Shown here: piece by piece, positions 33,193-41,563 of the stretch
How positions within the stretch are numbered: position 1 is the first letter of the stretch
How the letters are laid out: every line of letters starts with the position of its first letter
NCBI RefSeq assembly: GCF_009362815.1
Contig: NZ_WHNX01000010.1
Coordinates: 54,627 to 118,626, forward strand
Source of the DNA: Alkalibaculum sporogenes
Lineage (GTDB): Bacteria > Bacillota > Clostridia > Eubacteriales > Alkalibacteraceae
DNA length: 64,000 bases
Direction of reading: 5' to 3'
Position numbers and translations under genes: made by a program
The notes under the pieces: generated by a model
The model's database searches: none
What the model was told of the DNA's origin: nothing
The model's input: the letters and a program-made list of their open reading frames with translations, nothing else

Positions 33193-34050
33193 ATGAAAAT
33201 CGGATTTATAGGATCTGGTGTTGTTGGAATGACATTGGGCCAATACTTTAAAAATAATAAACTTAATGTGGTAGGATACTATAGTAGAAATATTAATTCA
33301 GCAATAGATGGTGCAAACAGAATAAATGGTACTGTTTTTACGCATATTGAGCAGATAATTAATGAAGTAGACATAATCTTTATTACTACAAATGATGACT
33401 CTATAGTGGAAGTTGCAAGTGATATTGCAGACATAAAAACAATTAGAAAAAATCATATTTTTATTCATACCAGTGGCGTTCATTCCACTGAGGCATTTCA
33501 AGTACTAAAACAATTTGGGTGTGGACTCTACTCAATGCATCCATTACAAGCTTTTGCTGATTCTAAAGAAGCTATAAAACACATTAGCAATACTCATTTT
33601 ACTATAGAAGGTAATGGAATTAATATGGCAAATATAATAGATTTACTGGAAGTAATAAAAAATCCATATAATATTATAGAAAAAGATAAAAATGAAATAT
33701 ATCATGCAGGTGCTTGTGTAATATCTAATTACTTAGTGACCTTATTGAACATGGGATTTGATTTAATAGAAAGTGCTGGATATCCTAGAGAGGATATCTA
33801 CTCAGCTTTTGCTCCATTAATACTTAGTACTCTTGATAATATAGAGAATAGAGATACTAAAAAATCTCTAACTGGTCCAATAAATAGAGGAGATATAAAT
33901 ACAATTGCAAAACATTTAAATGCTTTAGAATTTAATGTGAATCTTGAATTCTACAAATATATGGGTCTTAAAACATTAGATATGATAGAGATGGTAAATA
34001 GTTTAGACGAGAAAAAAAAAGAAATAAAGAATATGTTGATGGAGGGGTAA
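33193..34050 (+). CDS. panG: Rossmann/DUF2520 protein, probable ketopantoate reductase PanG
   Basis: The 285-residue protein has an N-terminal NAD(P)-binding fold ([18 protein letters not shown]) and the C-terminal all-helical DUF2520 domain ([21 protein letters not shown] near residue 175). It heads the panB-panC-panD operon and there is no PanE here, so it most likely supplies pantoate from ketopantoate. From recall, PanG is the name given to this third class of ketopantoate reductase, described in Francisella with homologues in Clostridioides difficile. Assignment rests on family plus context. It starts at ATG 33193 behind GGAGGTG. Confidence 0.82.
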   Translation: MKIGFIGSGVVGMTLGQYFKNNKLNVVGYYSRNINSAIDGANRINGTVFTHIEQIINEVDIIFITTNDDSIVEVASDIADIKTIRKNHIFIHTSGVHSTEAFQVLKQFGCGLYSMHPLQAFADSKEAIKHISNTHFTIEGNGINMANIIDLLEVIKNPYNIIEKDKNEIYHAGACVISNYLVTLLNMGFDLIESAGYPREDIYSAFAPLILSTLDNIENRDTKKSLTGPINRGDINTIAKHLNALEFNVNLEFYKYMGLKTLDMIEMVNSLDEKKKEIKNMLMEG

Positions 34051-34054
34051 TAGT

Positions 34055-34885
34055 ATGTTTACAGTAAATTCATTTATGGAATCAAAAATAAAAGGTGAAA
34101 AAATAACAATGCTAACTGCTTATGATTATTCTATGGCAAAAATTGTGGATGGATCAAGTATAGATAGTATATTAGTTGGAGATTCATTAGGTATGGTTGT
34201 TCAAGGTTATGAATCCACATTAGAGGTAACTATGGAAGACATGATTTATCATTGTAGGGCTGTTAGAAGAGGGACTAAGAATGCTTTTGTCGTAGGGGAT
34301 TTACCTTTTATGTCTTACCATATAAGTACAGAAGATGCTATTAGAAATGCTGGTAGACTGATTCAAGAGGGTAAAGTTCACGGTGTTAAATTAGAAGGTG
34401 GAGTAGAAATTGCGGATAAAGTTAAAGCAATTATTAATGCACAAATACCTGTTATGGGTCATATTGGTTTAACGCCTCAGTCAGTAAATATGTTTGGTGG
34501 TTTTAAAGTGCAGGGTAATGAAGTACAAAGAGCAAGAAAAGTAATTGCCGATGCTATAGCACTTGAGAAAGCAGGTGCATTTGCAATTGTACTTGAAGCA
34601 ATACCAGGTAAACTAGCAAAACTTATATCAGAAAAAATTGCGATACCTACAATAGGTATTGGAGCAGGCAAACATTGTGATGGTCAAGTTTTAGTTTTGA
34701 ATGATTTATTAGGAATGTACTCAGACTTTACACCAAAGTTTGCTAAGAGGTATGGTAACTTAAGTAGAGAGATAACTACTTTTATAGGTCAATATGTAAA
34801 TGAAGTAAAACAAGGAAGTTTTCCTGAAGAAAAACATACTTTTGATATAAATGAAGATTTATTAAAAATACTGAGGGATGAATAG
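34055..34885 (+). CDS. panB: 3-methyl-2-oxobutanoate hydroxymethyltransferase
   Basis: The 276-residue enzyme makes ketopantoate from 2-oxoisovalerate and methylenetetrahydrofolate. It shows [56 protein letters not shown] and the catalytic-glutamate region [10 protein letters not shown]. Length is standard. It lies 4 bp after panG and is contiguous with panC. Confidence 0.96.
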   Translation: MFTVNSFMESKIKGEKITMLTAYDYSMAKIVDGSSIDSILVGDSLGMVVQGYESTLEVTMEDMIYHCRAVRRGTKNAFVVGDLPFMSYHISTEDAIRNAGRLIQEGKVHGVKLEGGVEIADKVKAIINAQIPVMGHIGLTPQSVNMFGGFKVQGNEVQRARKVIADAIALEKAGAFAIVLEAIPGKLAKLISEKIAIPTIGIGAGKHCDGQVLVLNDLLGMYSDFTPKFAKRYGNLSREITTFIGQYVNEVKQGSFPEEKHTFDINEDLLKILRDE

Positions 34886-35737
34886 ATGTTAGTAGAGAGT
34901 ATAAAAAATCTGAGAGAAATTTTAATAAAACATAAATCAACTAGTGAGTCTAGAATTGGTTTTGTGCCTACTATGGGATATTTACATGAAGGTCATTTAT
35001 CATTAATTAACAAGGCTAAAGTAGATAATACATTTGTAGTAGTAAGTGTATTTGTAAATCCCACTCAATTTTCACCAGGTGAAGATTATGAAAATTATCC
35101 TAGAAACATTGAAAATGACTATAAACTGGCTATGATTGCTGGAGCAGATGTGGTGTTTTACCCTAGTGTAGAGGAAATATACCCTGAAGGTGCATCTACT
35201 TTTGTAGAAGTAGAAGGAAGTATAGTTATGAAATTATGTGCTCATTCAAGACCATCTCATTTTAAAGGTGTAACTACAGTAGTAAATAAGCTGTTTAATA
35301 TAGTGAAACCAGATAATGTTTATTTTGGACAAAAAGATGCTCAGCAATGTATGGTAATAAAGAAAATGGTCTCTGACTTGCATATTGATATAAATGTAGT
35401 AGTATGTCCAATAATTAGAGAGTTTGATGGACTCGCACTGAGCTCTAGGAATACATATTTAAATAAAAAAGAAAGAGAGCAATCTATATTACTTTATAAA
35501 TCTCTTGTGCAAGCTAAACTTGTATTTGACAATGGAATAAATGATGTGAAAACTATAAAAGAAACTATTAGAAATATAATTCAAAAGAGTAATTTAGCAC
35601 AGATAGAGTATATTGAAATTTTAGGGATAGAAAATTTTGAAACTATCAATGTCATAGATAGGAGAGCAATAGCTTTAGTCGCAGTGAAATTTGGGAGCAC
35701 AAGACTAATTGATAATGTCATAATAGAAAAGGAGTAG
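34886..35737 (+). CDS. panC: Pantothenate synthetase (pantoate-beta-alanine ligase)
   Basis: The 283-residue protein is an ATP-dependent ligase forming pantothenate. It has the nucleotidyltransferase HIGH-type motif in [66 protein letters not shown] (residues 131-159) and [10 protein letters not shown]. The ATG directly follows the panB stop. Confidence 0.96.
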   Translation: MLVESIKNLREILIKHKSTSESRIGFVPTMGYLHEGHLSLINKAKVDNTFVVVSVFVNPTQFSPGEDYENYPRNIENDYKLAMIAGADVVFYPSVEEIYPEGASTFVEVEGSIVMKLCAHSRPSHFKGVTTVVNKLFNIVKPDNVYFGQKDAQQCMVIKKMVSDLHIDINVVVCPIIREFDGLALSSRNTYLNKKEREQSILLYKSLVQAKLVFDNGINDVKTIKETIRNIIQKSNLAQIEYIEILGIENFETINVIDRRAIALVAVKFGSTRLIDNVIIEKE

Positions 35738-35741
35738 AGAA

Positions 35742-36125
35742 ATGTACTTGACAATGCTTAAATCAAAATTACATAGAGCAACTATAACAGAGGCAAATAT
35801 TGATTATGTTGGGAGTATCACTATAGATAAAGAACTACTAGAAAGTGCTGATATACTACCAGGAGAAAAGGTTCAGGTCGTAAATATTAACAATGGACAG
35901 AGATTTGAGACATATACTATAGAAGGCGAAGCAGGAAGTGGTGTAATTTGCGTAAATGGTGCTGCGGCAAGATTAGTACAACCAAAAGATATGGTTATTA
36001 TAATTAGTTATATAATGATTAGTAGAGAAGATGCAAAGATTTATGAACCTAAGATCCTTCAAATAGGAGAAGGAAACAAAATAATTTCTGTAAAATCAAA
36101 AGAAATTCATGGACAAATGGAATAA
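35742..36125 (+). CDS. panD: Aspartate 1-decarboxylase proenzyme
   Basis: The 127-residue proenzyme makes beta-alanine from aspartate. The self-cleavage site is in [11 protein letters not shown] near residue 24-28, where Gly-Ser cleavage creates the pyruvoyl group. [11 protein letters not shown] and [18 protein letters not shown] are family signatures. It starts 4 bp after panC, with AAAAGGAG as ribosome binding site. Confidence 0.96.
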   Translation: MYLTMLKSKLHRATITEANIDYVGSITIDKELLESADILPGEKVQVVNINNGQRFETYTIEGEAGSGVICVNGAAARLVQPKDMVIIISYIMISREDAKIYEPKILQIGEGNKIISVKSKEIHGQME

Positions 36126-36142
36126 GAAGTAAGGAGTAAGGT

Positions 36143-36907
36143 ATGAAAAATATTATAATTACGGCTGGCGGGACGATTGAAAATATAGATGAAGTTAGAA
36201 AGCTTACTAATACCAGTACTGGTAAGCTTGGGAGTATTATATGCAATGAAATAGTCAGATATAAAGATATAGATGAAGACTTGCAAATTCACTATATATT
36301 ATCTACAAATGCGGAGATTCCACTAGTTGTACCGGATAAAATCAAATATTATAAAGTCACAGATACGGATAGTGTAATTAAAATAGTAGACTATCTTTTT
36401 CAAAAGTATAAAATAGATTGTTTTATTCACTCTATGGCAGTTTCAGATTTTACTGCTTCTTACTCTATACAAGTGGAACAATTAGTTAATGAATTAGTTA
36501 ATGAGATAAGAAATACTACGGATAGAGATTTTAGAAAAAAAGTGACGAGTATACTACAGATGCCTATGAATACCATAGACAAAAATCATAAAATCTCTTC
36601 AAAAAATGATATCATTATAAACTTAAAGAGAACTCCAAAAATAATATCTACAATTAAAAAATACGATAAAGAGGTTTTTTTAGTAGGATTTAAGCTGTTA
36701 AGCCATGTTTCTAAAGAACAATTGATTAGTGCAGCGGCAAAGTTAGAGGAAGAGAATCAATGTAATATTGTTGTAGCAAATGATATTAGAGATATCAGTG
36801 AGAAAAATCATATAGCTCACTTAATTAAAGGTGGAATATCACGAAATATCTTCAATACAAAGGAAGAAATAGCTAAAGGGTTAATAGCTGAAATATTTAG
36901 GAGGTGA
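36143..36907 (+). CDS. coaB: Phosphopantothenate-cysteine ligase, stand-alone CoaB
   Basis: The 254-residue protein opens IIITAGGTIENIDEVRKLTNTSTGKLG, the CoaB nucleotide-binding signature (residues 4-30). It has HSMAVSDFTA near residue 99 and VVANDIRDI near residue 212. In most bacteria CoaB is fused to CoaC. Here the two are separate genes, the arrangement known from streptococci and enterococci. The central part (residues 110-165) is longer and more variable than the fused enzyme. It follows panD by 17 bp. Confidence 0.92.
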   Translation: MKNIIITAGGTIENIDEVRKLTNTSTGKLGSIICNEIVRYKDIDEDLQIHYILSTNAEIPLVVPDKIKYYKVTDTDSVIKIVDYLFQKYKIDCFIHSMAVSDFTASYSIQVEQLVNELVNEIRNTTDRDFRKKVTSILQMPMNTIDKNHKISSKNDIIINLKRTPKIISTIKKYDKEVFLVGFKLLSHVSKEQLISAAAKLEEENQCNIVVANDIRDISEKNHIAHLIKGGISRNIFNTKEEIAKGLIAEIFRR

Positions 36908-36913
36908 GAGTAT

Positions 36914-37450
36914 ATGAAGAAAAATATCACAATTGGAGTAACTGGAGGTATAGCATGTTACAAGGCAGTAGAAGTAGTTAATGAACTAGTAAAACGAGGC
37001 TATGAAGTAAATGTAATGATGACAAATAATGCTACTGAATTTATCACACCTCTTACATTTCAAACCCTGTCTAAAAATAAAGTAATAACTGAAATGTTTG
37101 ATAAAGTGGACAAATGGGATACAGAGCATATATCCATTGCTAAAAAAACAAATTTGTTTGCTATAGTACCAGCTACTGCTAATTTTATAGGGAAACTAGC
37201 TAATGGAATAGCAGATGATATGCTTCTTACTACATTAATGGCAACAAAAGCCCAGGTGGTAATAGCTCCAGCTATGAATACAGCTATGTGGGAAAATCCA
37301 ATTCTACAAGATAATATAAGAAAATTAGAAATGTACGGATATAATATTTTAGAAACTGGAACAGGGAAGTTAGCATGTGGTGATGTAGGAAGTGGAAAAC
37401 TCTTAGAATGGCAAAAAATCGTAGAAAATATAGTCGAACGGCTTAAGTAA
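36914..37450 (+). CDS. coaC: Phosphopantothenoylcysteine decarboxylase, stand-alone CoaC
   Basis: The 178-residue flavoprotein yields 4'-phosphopantetheine. The catalytic His lies in TEHISIAKKTN, the Asn in APAMNTAMWENP and the Cys in KLACGDVGSGKL, the usual HFCD-family set. It starts at ATG 36914 with AGGAGGTGAG overlapping the coaB end. It is the last gene of the pan/coa operon. Pantothenate kinase, which would join the two halves of the pathway, is not in the window. Confidence 0.95.
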   Translation: MKKNITIGVTGGIACYKAVEVVNELVKRGYEVNVMMTNNATEFITPLTFQTLSKNKVITEMFDKVDKWDTEHISIAKKTNLFAIVPATANFIGKLANGIADDMLLTTLMATKAQVVIAPAMNTAMWENPILQDNIRKLEMYGYNILETGTGKLACGDVGSGKLLEWQKIVENIVERLK

Positions 37451-37494
37451 GTAGATTCTTAATAATTACTTGTTCCTCGTACTATATGAATTCA

Positions 37495-37522
37495 CCTATG
37501 AAATGAAATCATAGGTTTTTTT
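37495..37522 (+). terminator. Terminator of the pan/coa operon
   Basis: CCTATGA (37495-37501) and TCATAGG (37509-37515) form the stem, followed by seven T. Confidence 0.9.
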
Positions 37523-37589
37523 ATATAAAAGAAAACAATGGGTATACTAGGATAAGAAATTATTTTTTTATTTAAAGGAGGTTATACTG

Positions 37590-37754
37590 TTGACAATTTT
37601 AAAATGGATTGGTGCTGTTGTTGTGTTTTTCTGGCTCCTTGGGCTGGTTTTCAGAATTGGAGGAGGTTTGATAAATCTACTGCTTATTGTAGCTGCTATA
37701 GTGTTTATAGTTGATTGGATCAGTGGAAAAAACAAAAGTAAAGGTACTGATTAA
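37590..37754 (+). CDS. Small membrane protein, lmo0937/DUF5670-like (54 aa)
   Basis: This ORF begins at TTG 37590 behind a perfect AAAGGAGG (37574-37581). The product is mostly hydrophobic: TILKWIGAVVVFFWLLGLV, then a Gly-rich turn RIGGGL, then a second helix and a basic tail ISGKNKSKGTD. This layout matches the lmo0937 family of stress-related small membrane proteins. The stop is immediately followed by repeat R2. Confidence 0.8.
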   Translation: MTILKWIGAVVVFFWLLGLVFRIGGGLINLLLIVAAIVFIVDWISGKNKSKGTD

Positions 37755-37757
37755 AAA

Positions 37758-37912
37758 TTTATCCCGCATTAACAGGTACTAAGATTCCCATTCAAGATTT
37801 CAAGATAAAAAAAGATAAGTGGGGGATAAAGTGCCTGTAAAAGCCCGATTTGTTCAACTAATATTCAGTAGGGGATGAAGATAACCCCTACTGAATAAAG
37901 TTTCACTTTATA
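37758..37912. repeat. Outer repeat R2 (apparent empty copy of R1)
   Basis: R2 matches both flanks of R1 (29238-29326 and 29461-29519). Between ..cctgtaaaagcc and actaatattcagtagggg it has only about 10 bp instead of the 134-bp palindromic core. The terminal hairpins TTCAGTAGGGG/CCCCTACTGAA and ACAGGTACT/AGTGCCTGT are intact. Confidence 0.85.
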
Positions 37913-38088
37913 GTTAATACTTTTGATCAAACTAGTATAAACCATTAATGGTTTATACTAGTTTGATTTGTACGTGATGACACGTAGTATATTGTGGTTA
38001 TATTTCCATATAATATACTTTAAAACCTCCTCTTTATATAATAAAGAATATCATTATTCTTAAAGGACCAGAACATAATTCAAATGAC

Positions 38089-38117
38089 TTGACTTTAGTA
38101 CCGCCTTTGGGTATATT
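38089..38117 (+). promoter_or_regulatory. Promoter of the Rrf2-family gene
   Basis: TTGACT (38089-38094) and TATATT (38112-38117) are separated by 17 bp, about 50 bp before the gene. Confidence 0.6.
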
Positions 38118-38165
38118 AATTATATTAAGCAGATATGGTAACTAGGTTTATGTGGAGGTGTAAAT

Positions 38166-38600
38166 GTGAAAATATCTACAAAAGGTCGATACGGACTAAG
38201 GGCAGTTATAGATTTAGTTTTGCATTCAAATGGAGAACATGTATCTTTAATAAATATTGCTGAAAGGCAAGATATATCAAAAAATTATTTAGAACAAGTT
38301 TTCTCTACTTTAAGAAAAGCTGGTATAGTTAAAAGTGTTAAGGGTGCACAAGGTGGTTATGTTTTAGCAAAAAAAGCTTCATCAATATTTGTAGGTGACA
38401 TATTAAGAGCATTAGAAGGTAACTTATCTGTAGTAGGTGAAGGAACACAAATTGAGACAAACAGAATAGAAAAATGTATTAAGAAAAATATTTGGGATAA
38501 GATTGATCAACAAATAAATATTGTTATAGATAATATGTCTCTTGAAGATCTAATTAACGAGTATAAGAAAGACAAGGAGTCATTAATGTATTTTATATAA
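38166..38600 (+). CDS. Rrf2-family transcriptional regulator lacking the IscR cysteine triad
   Basis: The 144-residue protein opens KISTKGRYGLRAVIDLVLHS and carries a winged helix (SKNYLEQVFSTLRKAGIVKSVKGAQGGY at residues 41-68), typical of the Rrf2/IscR/CymR group. IscR-type members bind [2Fe-2S] through three Cys near residues 92-104. Here that region is VVGEGTQIETNRIEKCIKKN with only one Cys, so cluster binding is unlikely and the protein resembles CymR-type regulators. GTG start behind GGAGGTG. The siroheme reductase 1.2 kb downstream would suit a sulfur regulon, but this is inference. Confidence 0.88.
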   Translation: MKISTKGRYGLRAVIDLVLHSNGEHVSLINIAERQDISKNYLEQVFSTLRKAGIVKSVKGAQGGYVLAKKASSIFVGDILRALEGNLSVVGEGTQIETNRIEKCIKKNIWDKIDQQINIVIDNMSLEDLINEYKKDKESLMYFI

Positions 38601-38733
38601 GTTTGACGAATTTTTTTATTCGAATGTAGTATATTAAATAATTTTGTTATATTATGTACTATACAAAAAACTAGCATATTCGCATATATATTCGCATATA
38701 ATGATAACAGTTGATTTAAAAGGTGTGATAAAG

Positions 38734-39246
38734 ATGAAAAAATTACTAACACTTGCTTTTATCTTATTCTTGTTTTCATTTATGTTTGGATGTACGACAA
38801 TATCTTATAAAACGCAAAGTCATCAGGATGGTGACATAGCAGAAATTAAAGAAGCAAACAGAGCAGTAAGTGTTCAAGAGAATACTATAGATAATTATAT
38901 AAATTTGATAGACAAACCTAGCTCATTATTAATATCAAAATATGGGAATCCAAAGTTTGAGAGTACATTATACGGTGGAGATATTTTATATTATGAAGAT
39001 ATTTCTATAGCCTTTGGCATTGATGGAGACGAGGTTTCCTCCGTATTGATATATGATGGAGAACTTACTGATGGAATAAAAATAAATGCTACTGTAAATG
39101 AAGTGATTAAGAATTTGGATTTATCTGAAGAAAATATAATGGTTTCCAATGAATTTCCTGAGTATATTCTGTACCAATATCGTGGATACCAATGTTATCT
39201 TATTTTTTACGAACAAATATTACAAGAAATACTCGTAGTTGGATAA
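38734..39246 (+). CDS. Predicted lipoprotein, unknown function
   Basis: The start is ATG 38734 (MKKLLTLAFILFLFSFMFGC), since AAAGGTG lies at the right distance and a classic lipobox FMFGC follows a short hydrophobic core. The mature part of about 150 residues is acidic and likely alpha/beta. It begins with a flexible linker and includes SKYGNPKFESTLYGGDILYYEDISIAF-type strands (residues 69-95). I do not recognise the family. Expected to be anchored on the outer face of the membrane. Confidence 0.8.
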   Translation: MKKLLTLAFILFLFSFMFGCTTISYKTQSHQDGDIAEIKEANRAVSVQENTIDNYINLIDKPSSLLISKYGNPKFESTLYGGDILYYEDISIAFGIDGDEVSSVLIYDGELTDGIKINATVNEVIKNLDLSEENIMVSNEFPEYILYQYRGYQCYLIFYEQILQEILVVG

Positions 39247-39319
39247 TTTAGCCTAAATCAAATCTTTTCAGTTTTTAGTCTGTAAGTATTGTGGTATTTT
39301 GGGATTACATATATATTGA

Positions 39320-39359
39320 TATAAAATGCTTTTAGGTCTAGGCCTAAAAGCATTTTATA
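39320..39359. terminator. Bidirectional terminator between lipoprotein and DUF3892 gene
   Basis: TATAAAATGCTTTTAGG (39320-39336) and CCTAAAAGCATTTTATA (39343-39359) pair over 17 bp without mismatch. Confidence 0.88.
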
Positions 39360-39386
39360 CTTAGAAGTAAAATTTACGGTAAATAG

Positions 39387-39596
39387 TTATTCTAAATTAT
39401 TATTTTTATCTCCATCAGGGTTTGATCGTATAAATAGTTGTCCATCTCTATGGACAACGTGATATCCAGGATAATTTTCGATATTATTTGCTATCTGGTC
39501 TACAGTGAGAACTTTGCCAGTTTCAATATCTTTGAATCTTTTATTTCTACCTCCATCGCCTTCTTCTATAACTTGCAATTTTTTACTTTCACCCAT
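39387..39596 (-). CDS. DUF3892-like small protein (69 aa)
   Basis: The 69-residue protein contains GGRNKRFKDIETGKVLTVDQ, a central helix and PGYHVVHRDGQLFIRSNPD, as in the DUF3892 family of small uncharacterised proteins. ATG 39596 has GGAGGGTG upstream. It stands alone. Confidence 0.78.
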   Translation of the reverse strand: MGESKKLQVIEEGDGGRNKRFKDIETGKVLTVDQIANNIENYPGYHVVHRDGQLFIRSNPDGDKNNNLE

Positions 39597-39723
39597 AGTT
39601 TCACCCTCCCTACATTATTATCACTTATTATTAGCAATTACATAATCAGATATACAAATTTAAATATACTTTCTGATATTAAACTTTAGAGAAGACAACG
39701 AGAGCAAAAGCATATAAAACATA

Positions 39724-39752
39724 TTGACAAAGTAAGTTATAATAAATATACT
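39724..39752 (+). promoter_or_regulatory. Promoter of the siroheme reductase gene
   Basis: TTGACA (39724-39729) and TATACT (39747-39752) are separated by exactly 17 bp. This is one of the best consensus promoters in the window. Confidence 0.7.
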
Positions 39753-39831
39753 AAACATATATAAATACACAAGTAAAAAGTGGAAATATAATAGTATAAA
39801 TAATCAAATGCTGATGAATAAGGAGTAGAAA

Positions 39832-41412
39832 ATGGAAGAGATAATTGAGAGAAAAATAGTTGAGCAAAAGGAAATTTTCAATAGTGATATTAGAGCATTT
39901 CAAAAGATAGGTAATAAATTTGTTGAAGGAATTATTGCTAGTGGAGAGTTTAAAGCGGCATCCGGTGGCATGGGGGTATACGCACAACGTGGAGGAAAAG
40001 AATTTATGATACGTTTGAGGATTTTATGTGGAATCTTAGATTTCAAGACTTTGAAATTAATTAAAGATATGGCAAATGATCATTCCCTTAAATCTATACA
40101 TTTAACTACTCGTCAAGCCATCCAATTACATGATCTACAATTTGATGAGATTATTTCGATTATGGACAAAAGTTTAGAAAATGATTTGTACACTCGTGGA
40201 GGGGGAGGCAATTTCCCTCGTAATGTAGCATTATCACCACTTTCTGGAGTAGAAAAAGATGAAGCCTTTGATGTATCACCATATGCATTATTAGTAAATA
40301 AATATTTTATCTCAAGAATGAATACTTATAAGCTGCCTAGGAAATTTAAAGTTGCTTTTTCAAACAATTCAAATGATACGGCAAATGCATCTATTGCTGA
40401 TCTAGGTTTTATTGCTGTGAAAAATGGCCATAAGGAAATGTTTAAACTATATATCGGAGGAAGTTTAGGAGCAAATAGTGGAATTAGTGTGCAATATGAT
40501 GATTTAATTGAGCCAACAGATGTTTTGCTTCATGTAGAAGCTATATTATCTTTATTTGTAGATGAAGGAGACTTTGAAAACAAAGGAAAAGCAAGAATGC
40601 GTTTTATAATAAAACGTCTGGGAGAAGAAGGATTTCTCAACTGTTATAAAAAGCACCTTGCAAAAGTTAAAGAAACACAAAATCACCAGTTTGAATTGAA
40701 AAATGATGAGAAAAAAGATAGTAAAGAAAAAGATAAGGAAATAATAGAACAGGAAAATGTAATCCCTCAAAAACAAGATGGCTTATATACTGTTGTTCTA
40801 CATCCAAAAGGTGGATTATTAAAAACAGAAGACCTTAATCGTATAGTTGATTTCTTAGAAAATATTTCTCAGGTGCAAATTAGGCTATCTATGGAAGAAA
40901 GTATGTACATACGTAATTTAACTGCAATAGAAGCAGAAGAACTATTAGAAATTACAGTAGGACTAAGAAAGACCACAAGACTTAGTAGAAGTATATGTTG
41001 TATAGGAATACCAACATGTCAAATAGGAATTCAAGATAGTCAATCACTTCTAACGAGTATTCTTAATAGTTTCCAAGAGCTAGGATTAGTAAAAGATGTT
41101 TTGCCTGCACTTCATATTTCCGGATGTCTCAATTCATGTTCAAGACATCCAGTCAGTGAAATTGGATTTCATGGAAAGAAAAAACGTGTGAAAGGGCAAG
41201 TAGAAGATGTCTATACTCTTCATATAGGAGGAAAAATAGGTCAATATGATACCTGTATAGCAAAAGAGTATGGAGATTTATTAGCCACAGAAATACCAAA
41301 ATTCTTAGTCGATTTAGCGATTAACTTGGAATGGAGTAATAAAAAGTTTATAGACTATATAAGTACAGAAAAACATGAGTTTGAAACTATGCTCGAAAAG
41401 TATATCGTATAA
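39832..41412 (+). CDS. Siroheme/[4Fe-4S] nitrite or sulfite reductase
   Basis: The 526-residue protein has two ferredoxin-like half domains (GMGVYAQRGGKEFMIRLRI, IHLTTRQAIQLHDLQ) and a siroheme domain. The cluster ligands C-x5-C (ICCIGIPTCQIG) and C-x3-C (SGCLNSCSRHP) appear near residues 389 and 432. A charged Lys/Glu-rich linker of about 30 residues near position 290 separates the repeats and is longer than usual. It catalyses six-electron reduction of nitrite or sulfite with ferredoxin. Monocistronic, with its own strong promoter. Which oxyanion is used cannot be decided here. Confidence 0.92.
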   Translation: MEEIIERKIVEQKEIFNSDIRAFQKIGNKFVEGIIASGEFKAASGGMGVYAQRGGKEFMIRLRILCGILDFKTLKLIKDMANDHSLKSIHLTTRQAIQLHDLQFDEIISIMDKSLENDLYTRGGGGNFPRNVALSPLSGVEKDEAFDVSPYALLVNKYFISRMNTYKLPRKFKVAFSNNSNDTANASIADLGFIAVKNGHKEMFKLYIGGSLGANSGISVQYDDLIEPTDVLLHVEAILSLFVDEGDFENKGKARMRFIIKRLGEEGFLNCYKKHLAKVKETQNHQFELKNDEKKDSKEKDKEIIEQENVIPQKQDGLYTVVLHPKGGLLKTEDLNRIVDFLENISQVQIRLSMEESMYIRNLTAIEAEELLEITVGLRKTTRLSRSICCIGIPTCQIGIQDSQSLLTSILNSFQELGLVKDVLPALHISGCLNSCSRHPVSEIGFHGKKKRVKGQVEDVYTLHIGGKIGQYDTCIAKEYGDLLATEIPKFLVDLAINLEWSNKKFIDYISTEKHEFETMLEKYIV

Positions 41413-41563
41413 GTACATAACTATCTGATTTCATGTATTGTATTATTTCTTCGTCTTTAAAATTACGGAAGTTATAAACACTACTGCTATATATTGTCAC
41501 TATATTCTACGAGCTTCCCTTGTTATAATAGAGTATAGACTTAAGAACCTTAGGAGGTAATTT

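Larger units (their letters stand above)
37755..38165. other. Intergenic region before the Rrf2 regulator
   Basis: It holds repeat R2 (37758-37912) and the promoter of the Rrf2 gene (38089-38117). A hairpin around 37932-37966 (ATCAAACTAGTATAAACCATTAATGG and its complement, a roughly 16-bp stem followed by TTTG) may terminate upstream transcription. Nothing else was recognised. Confidence 0.5.
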
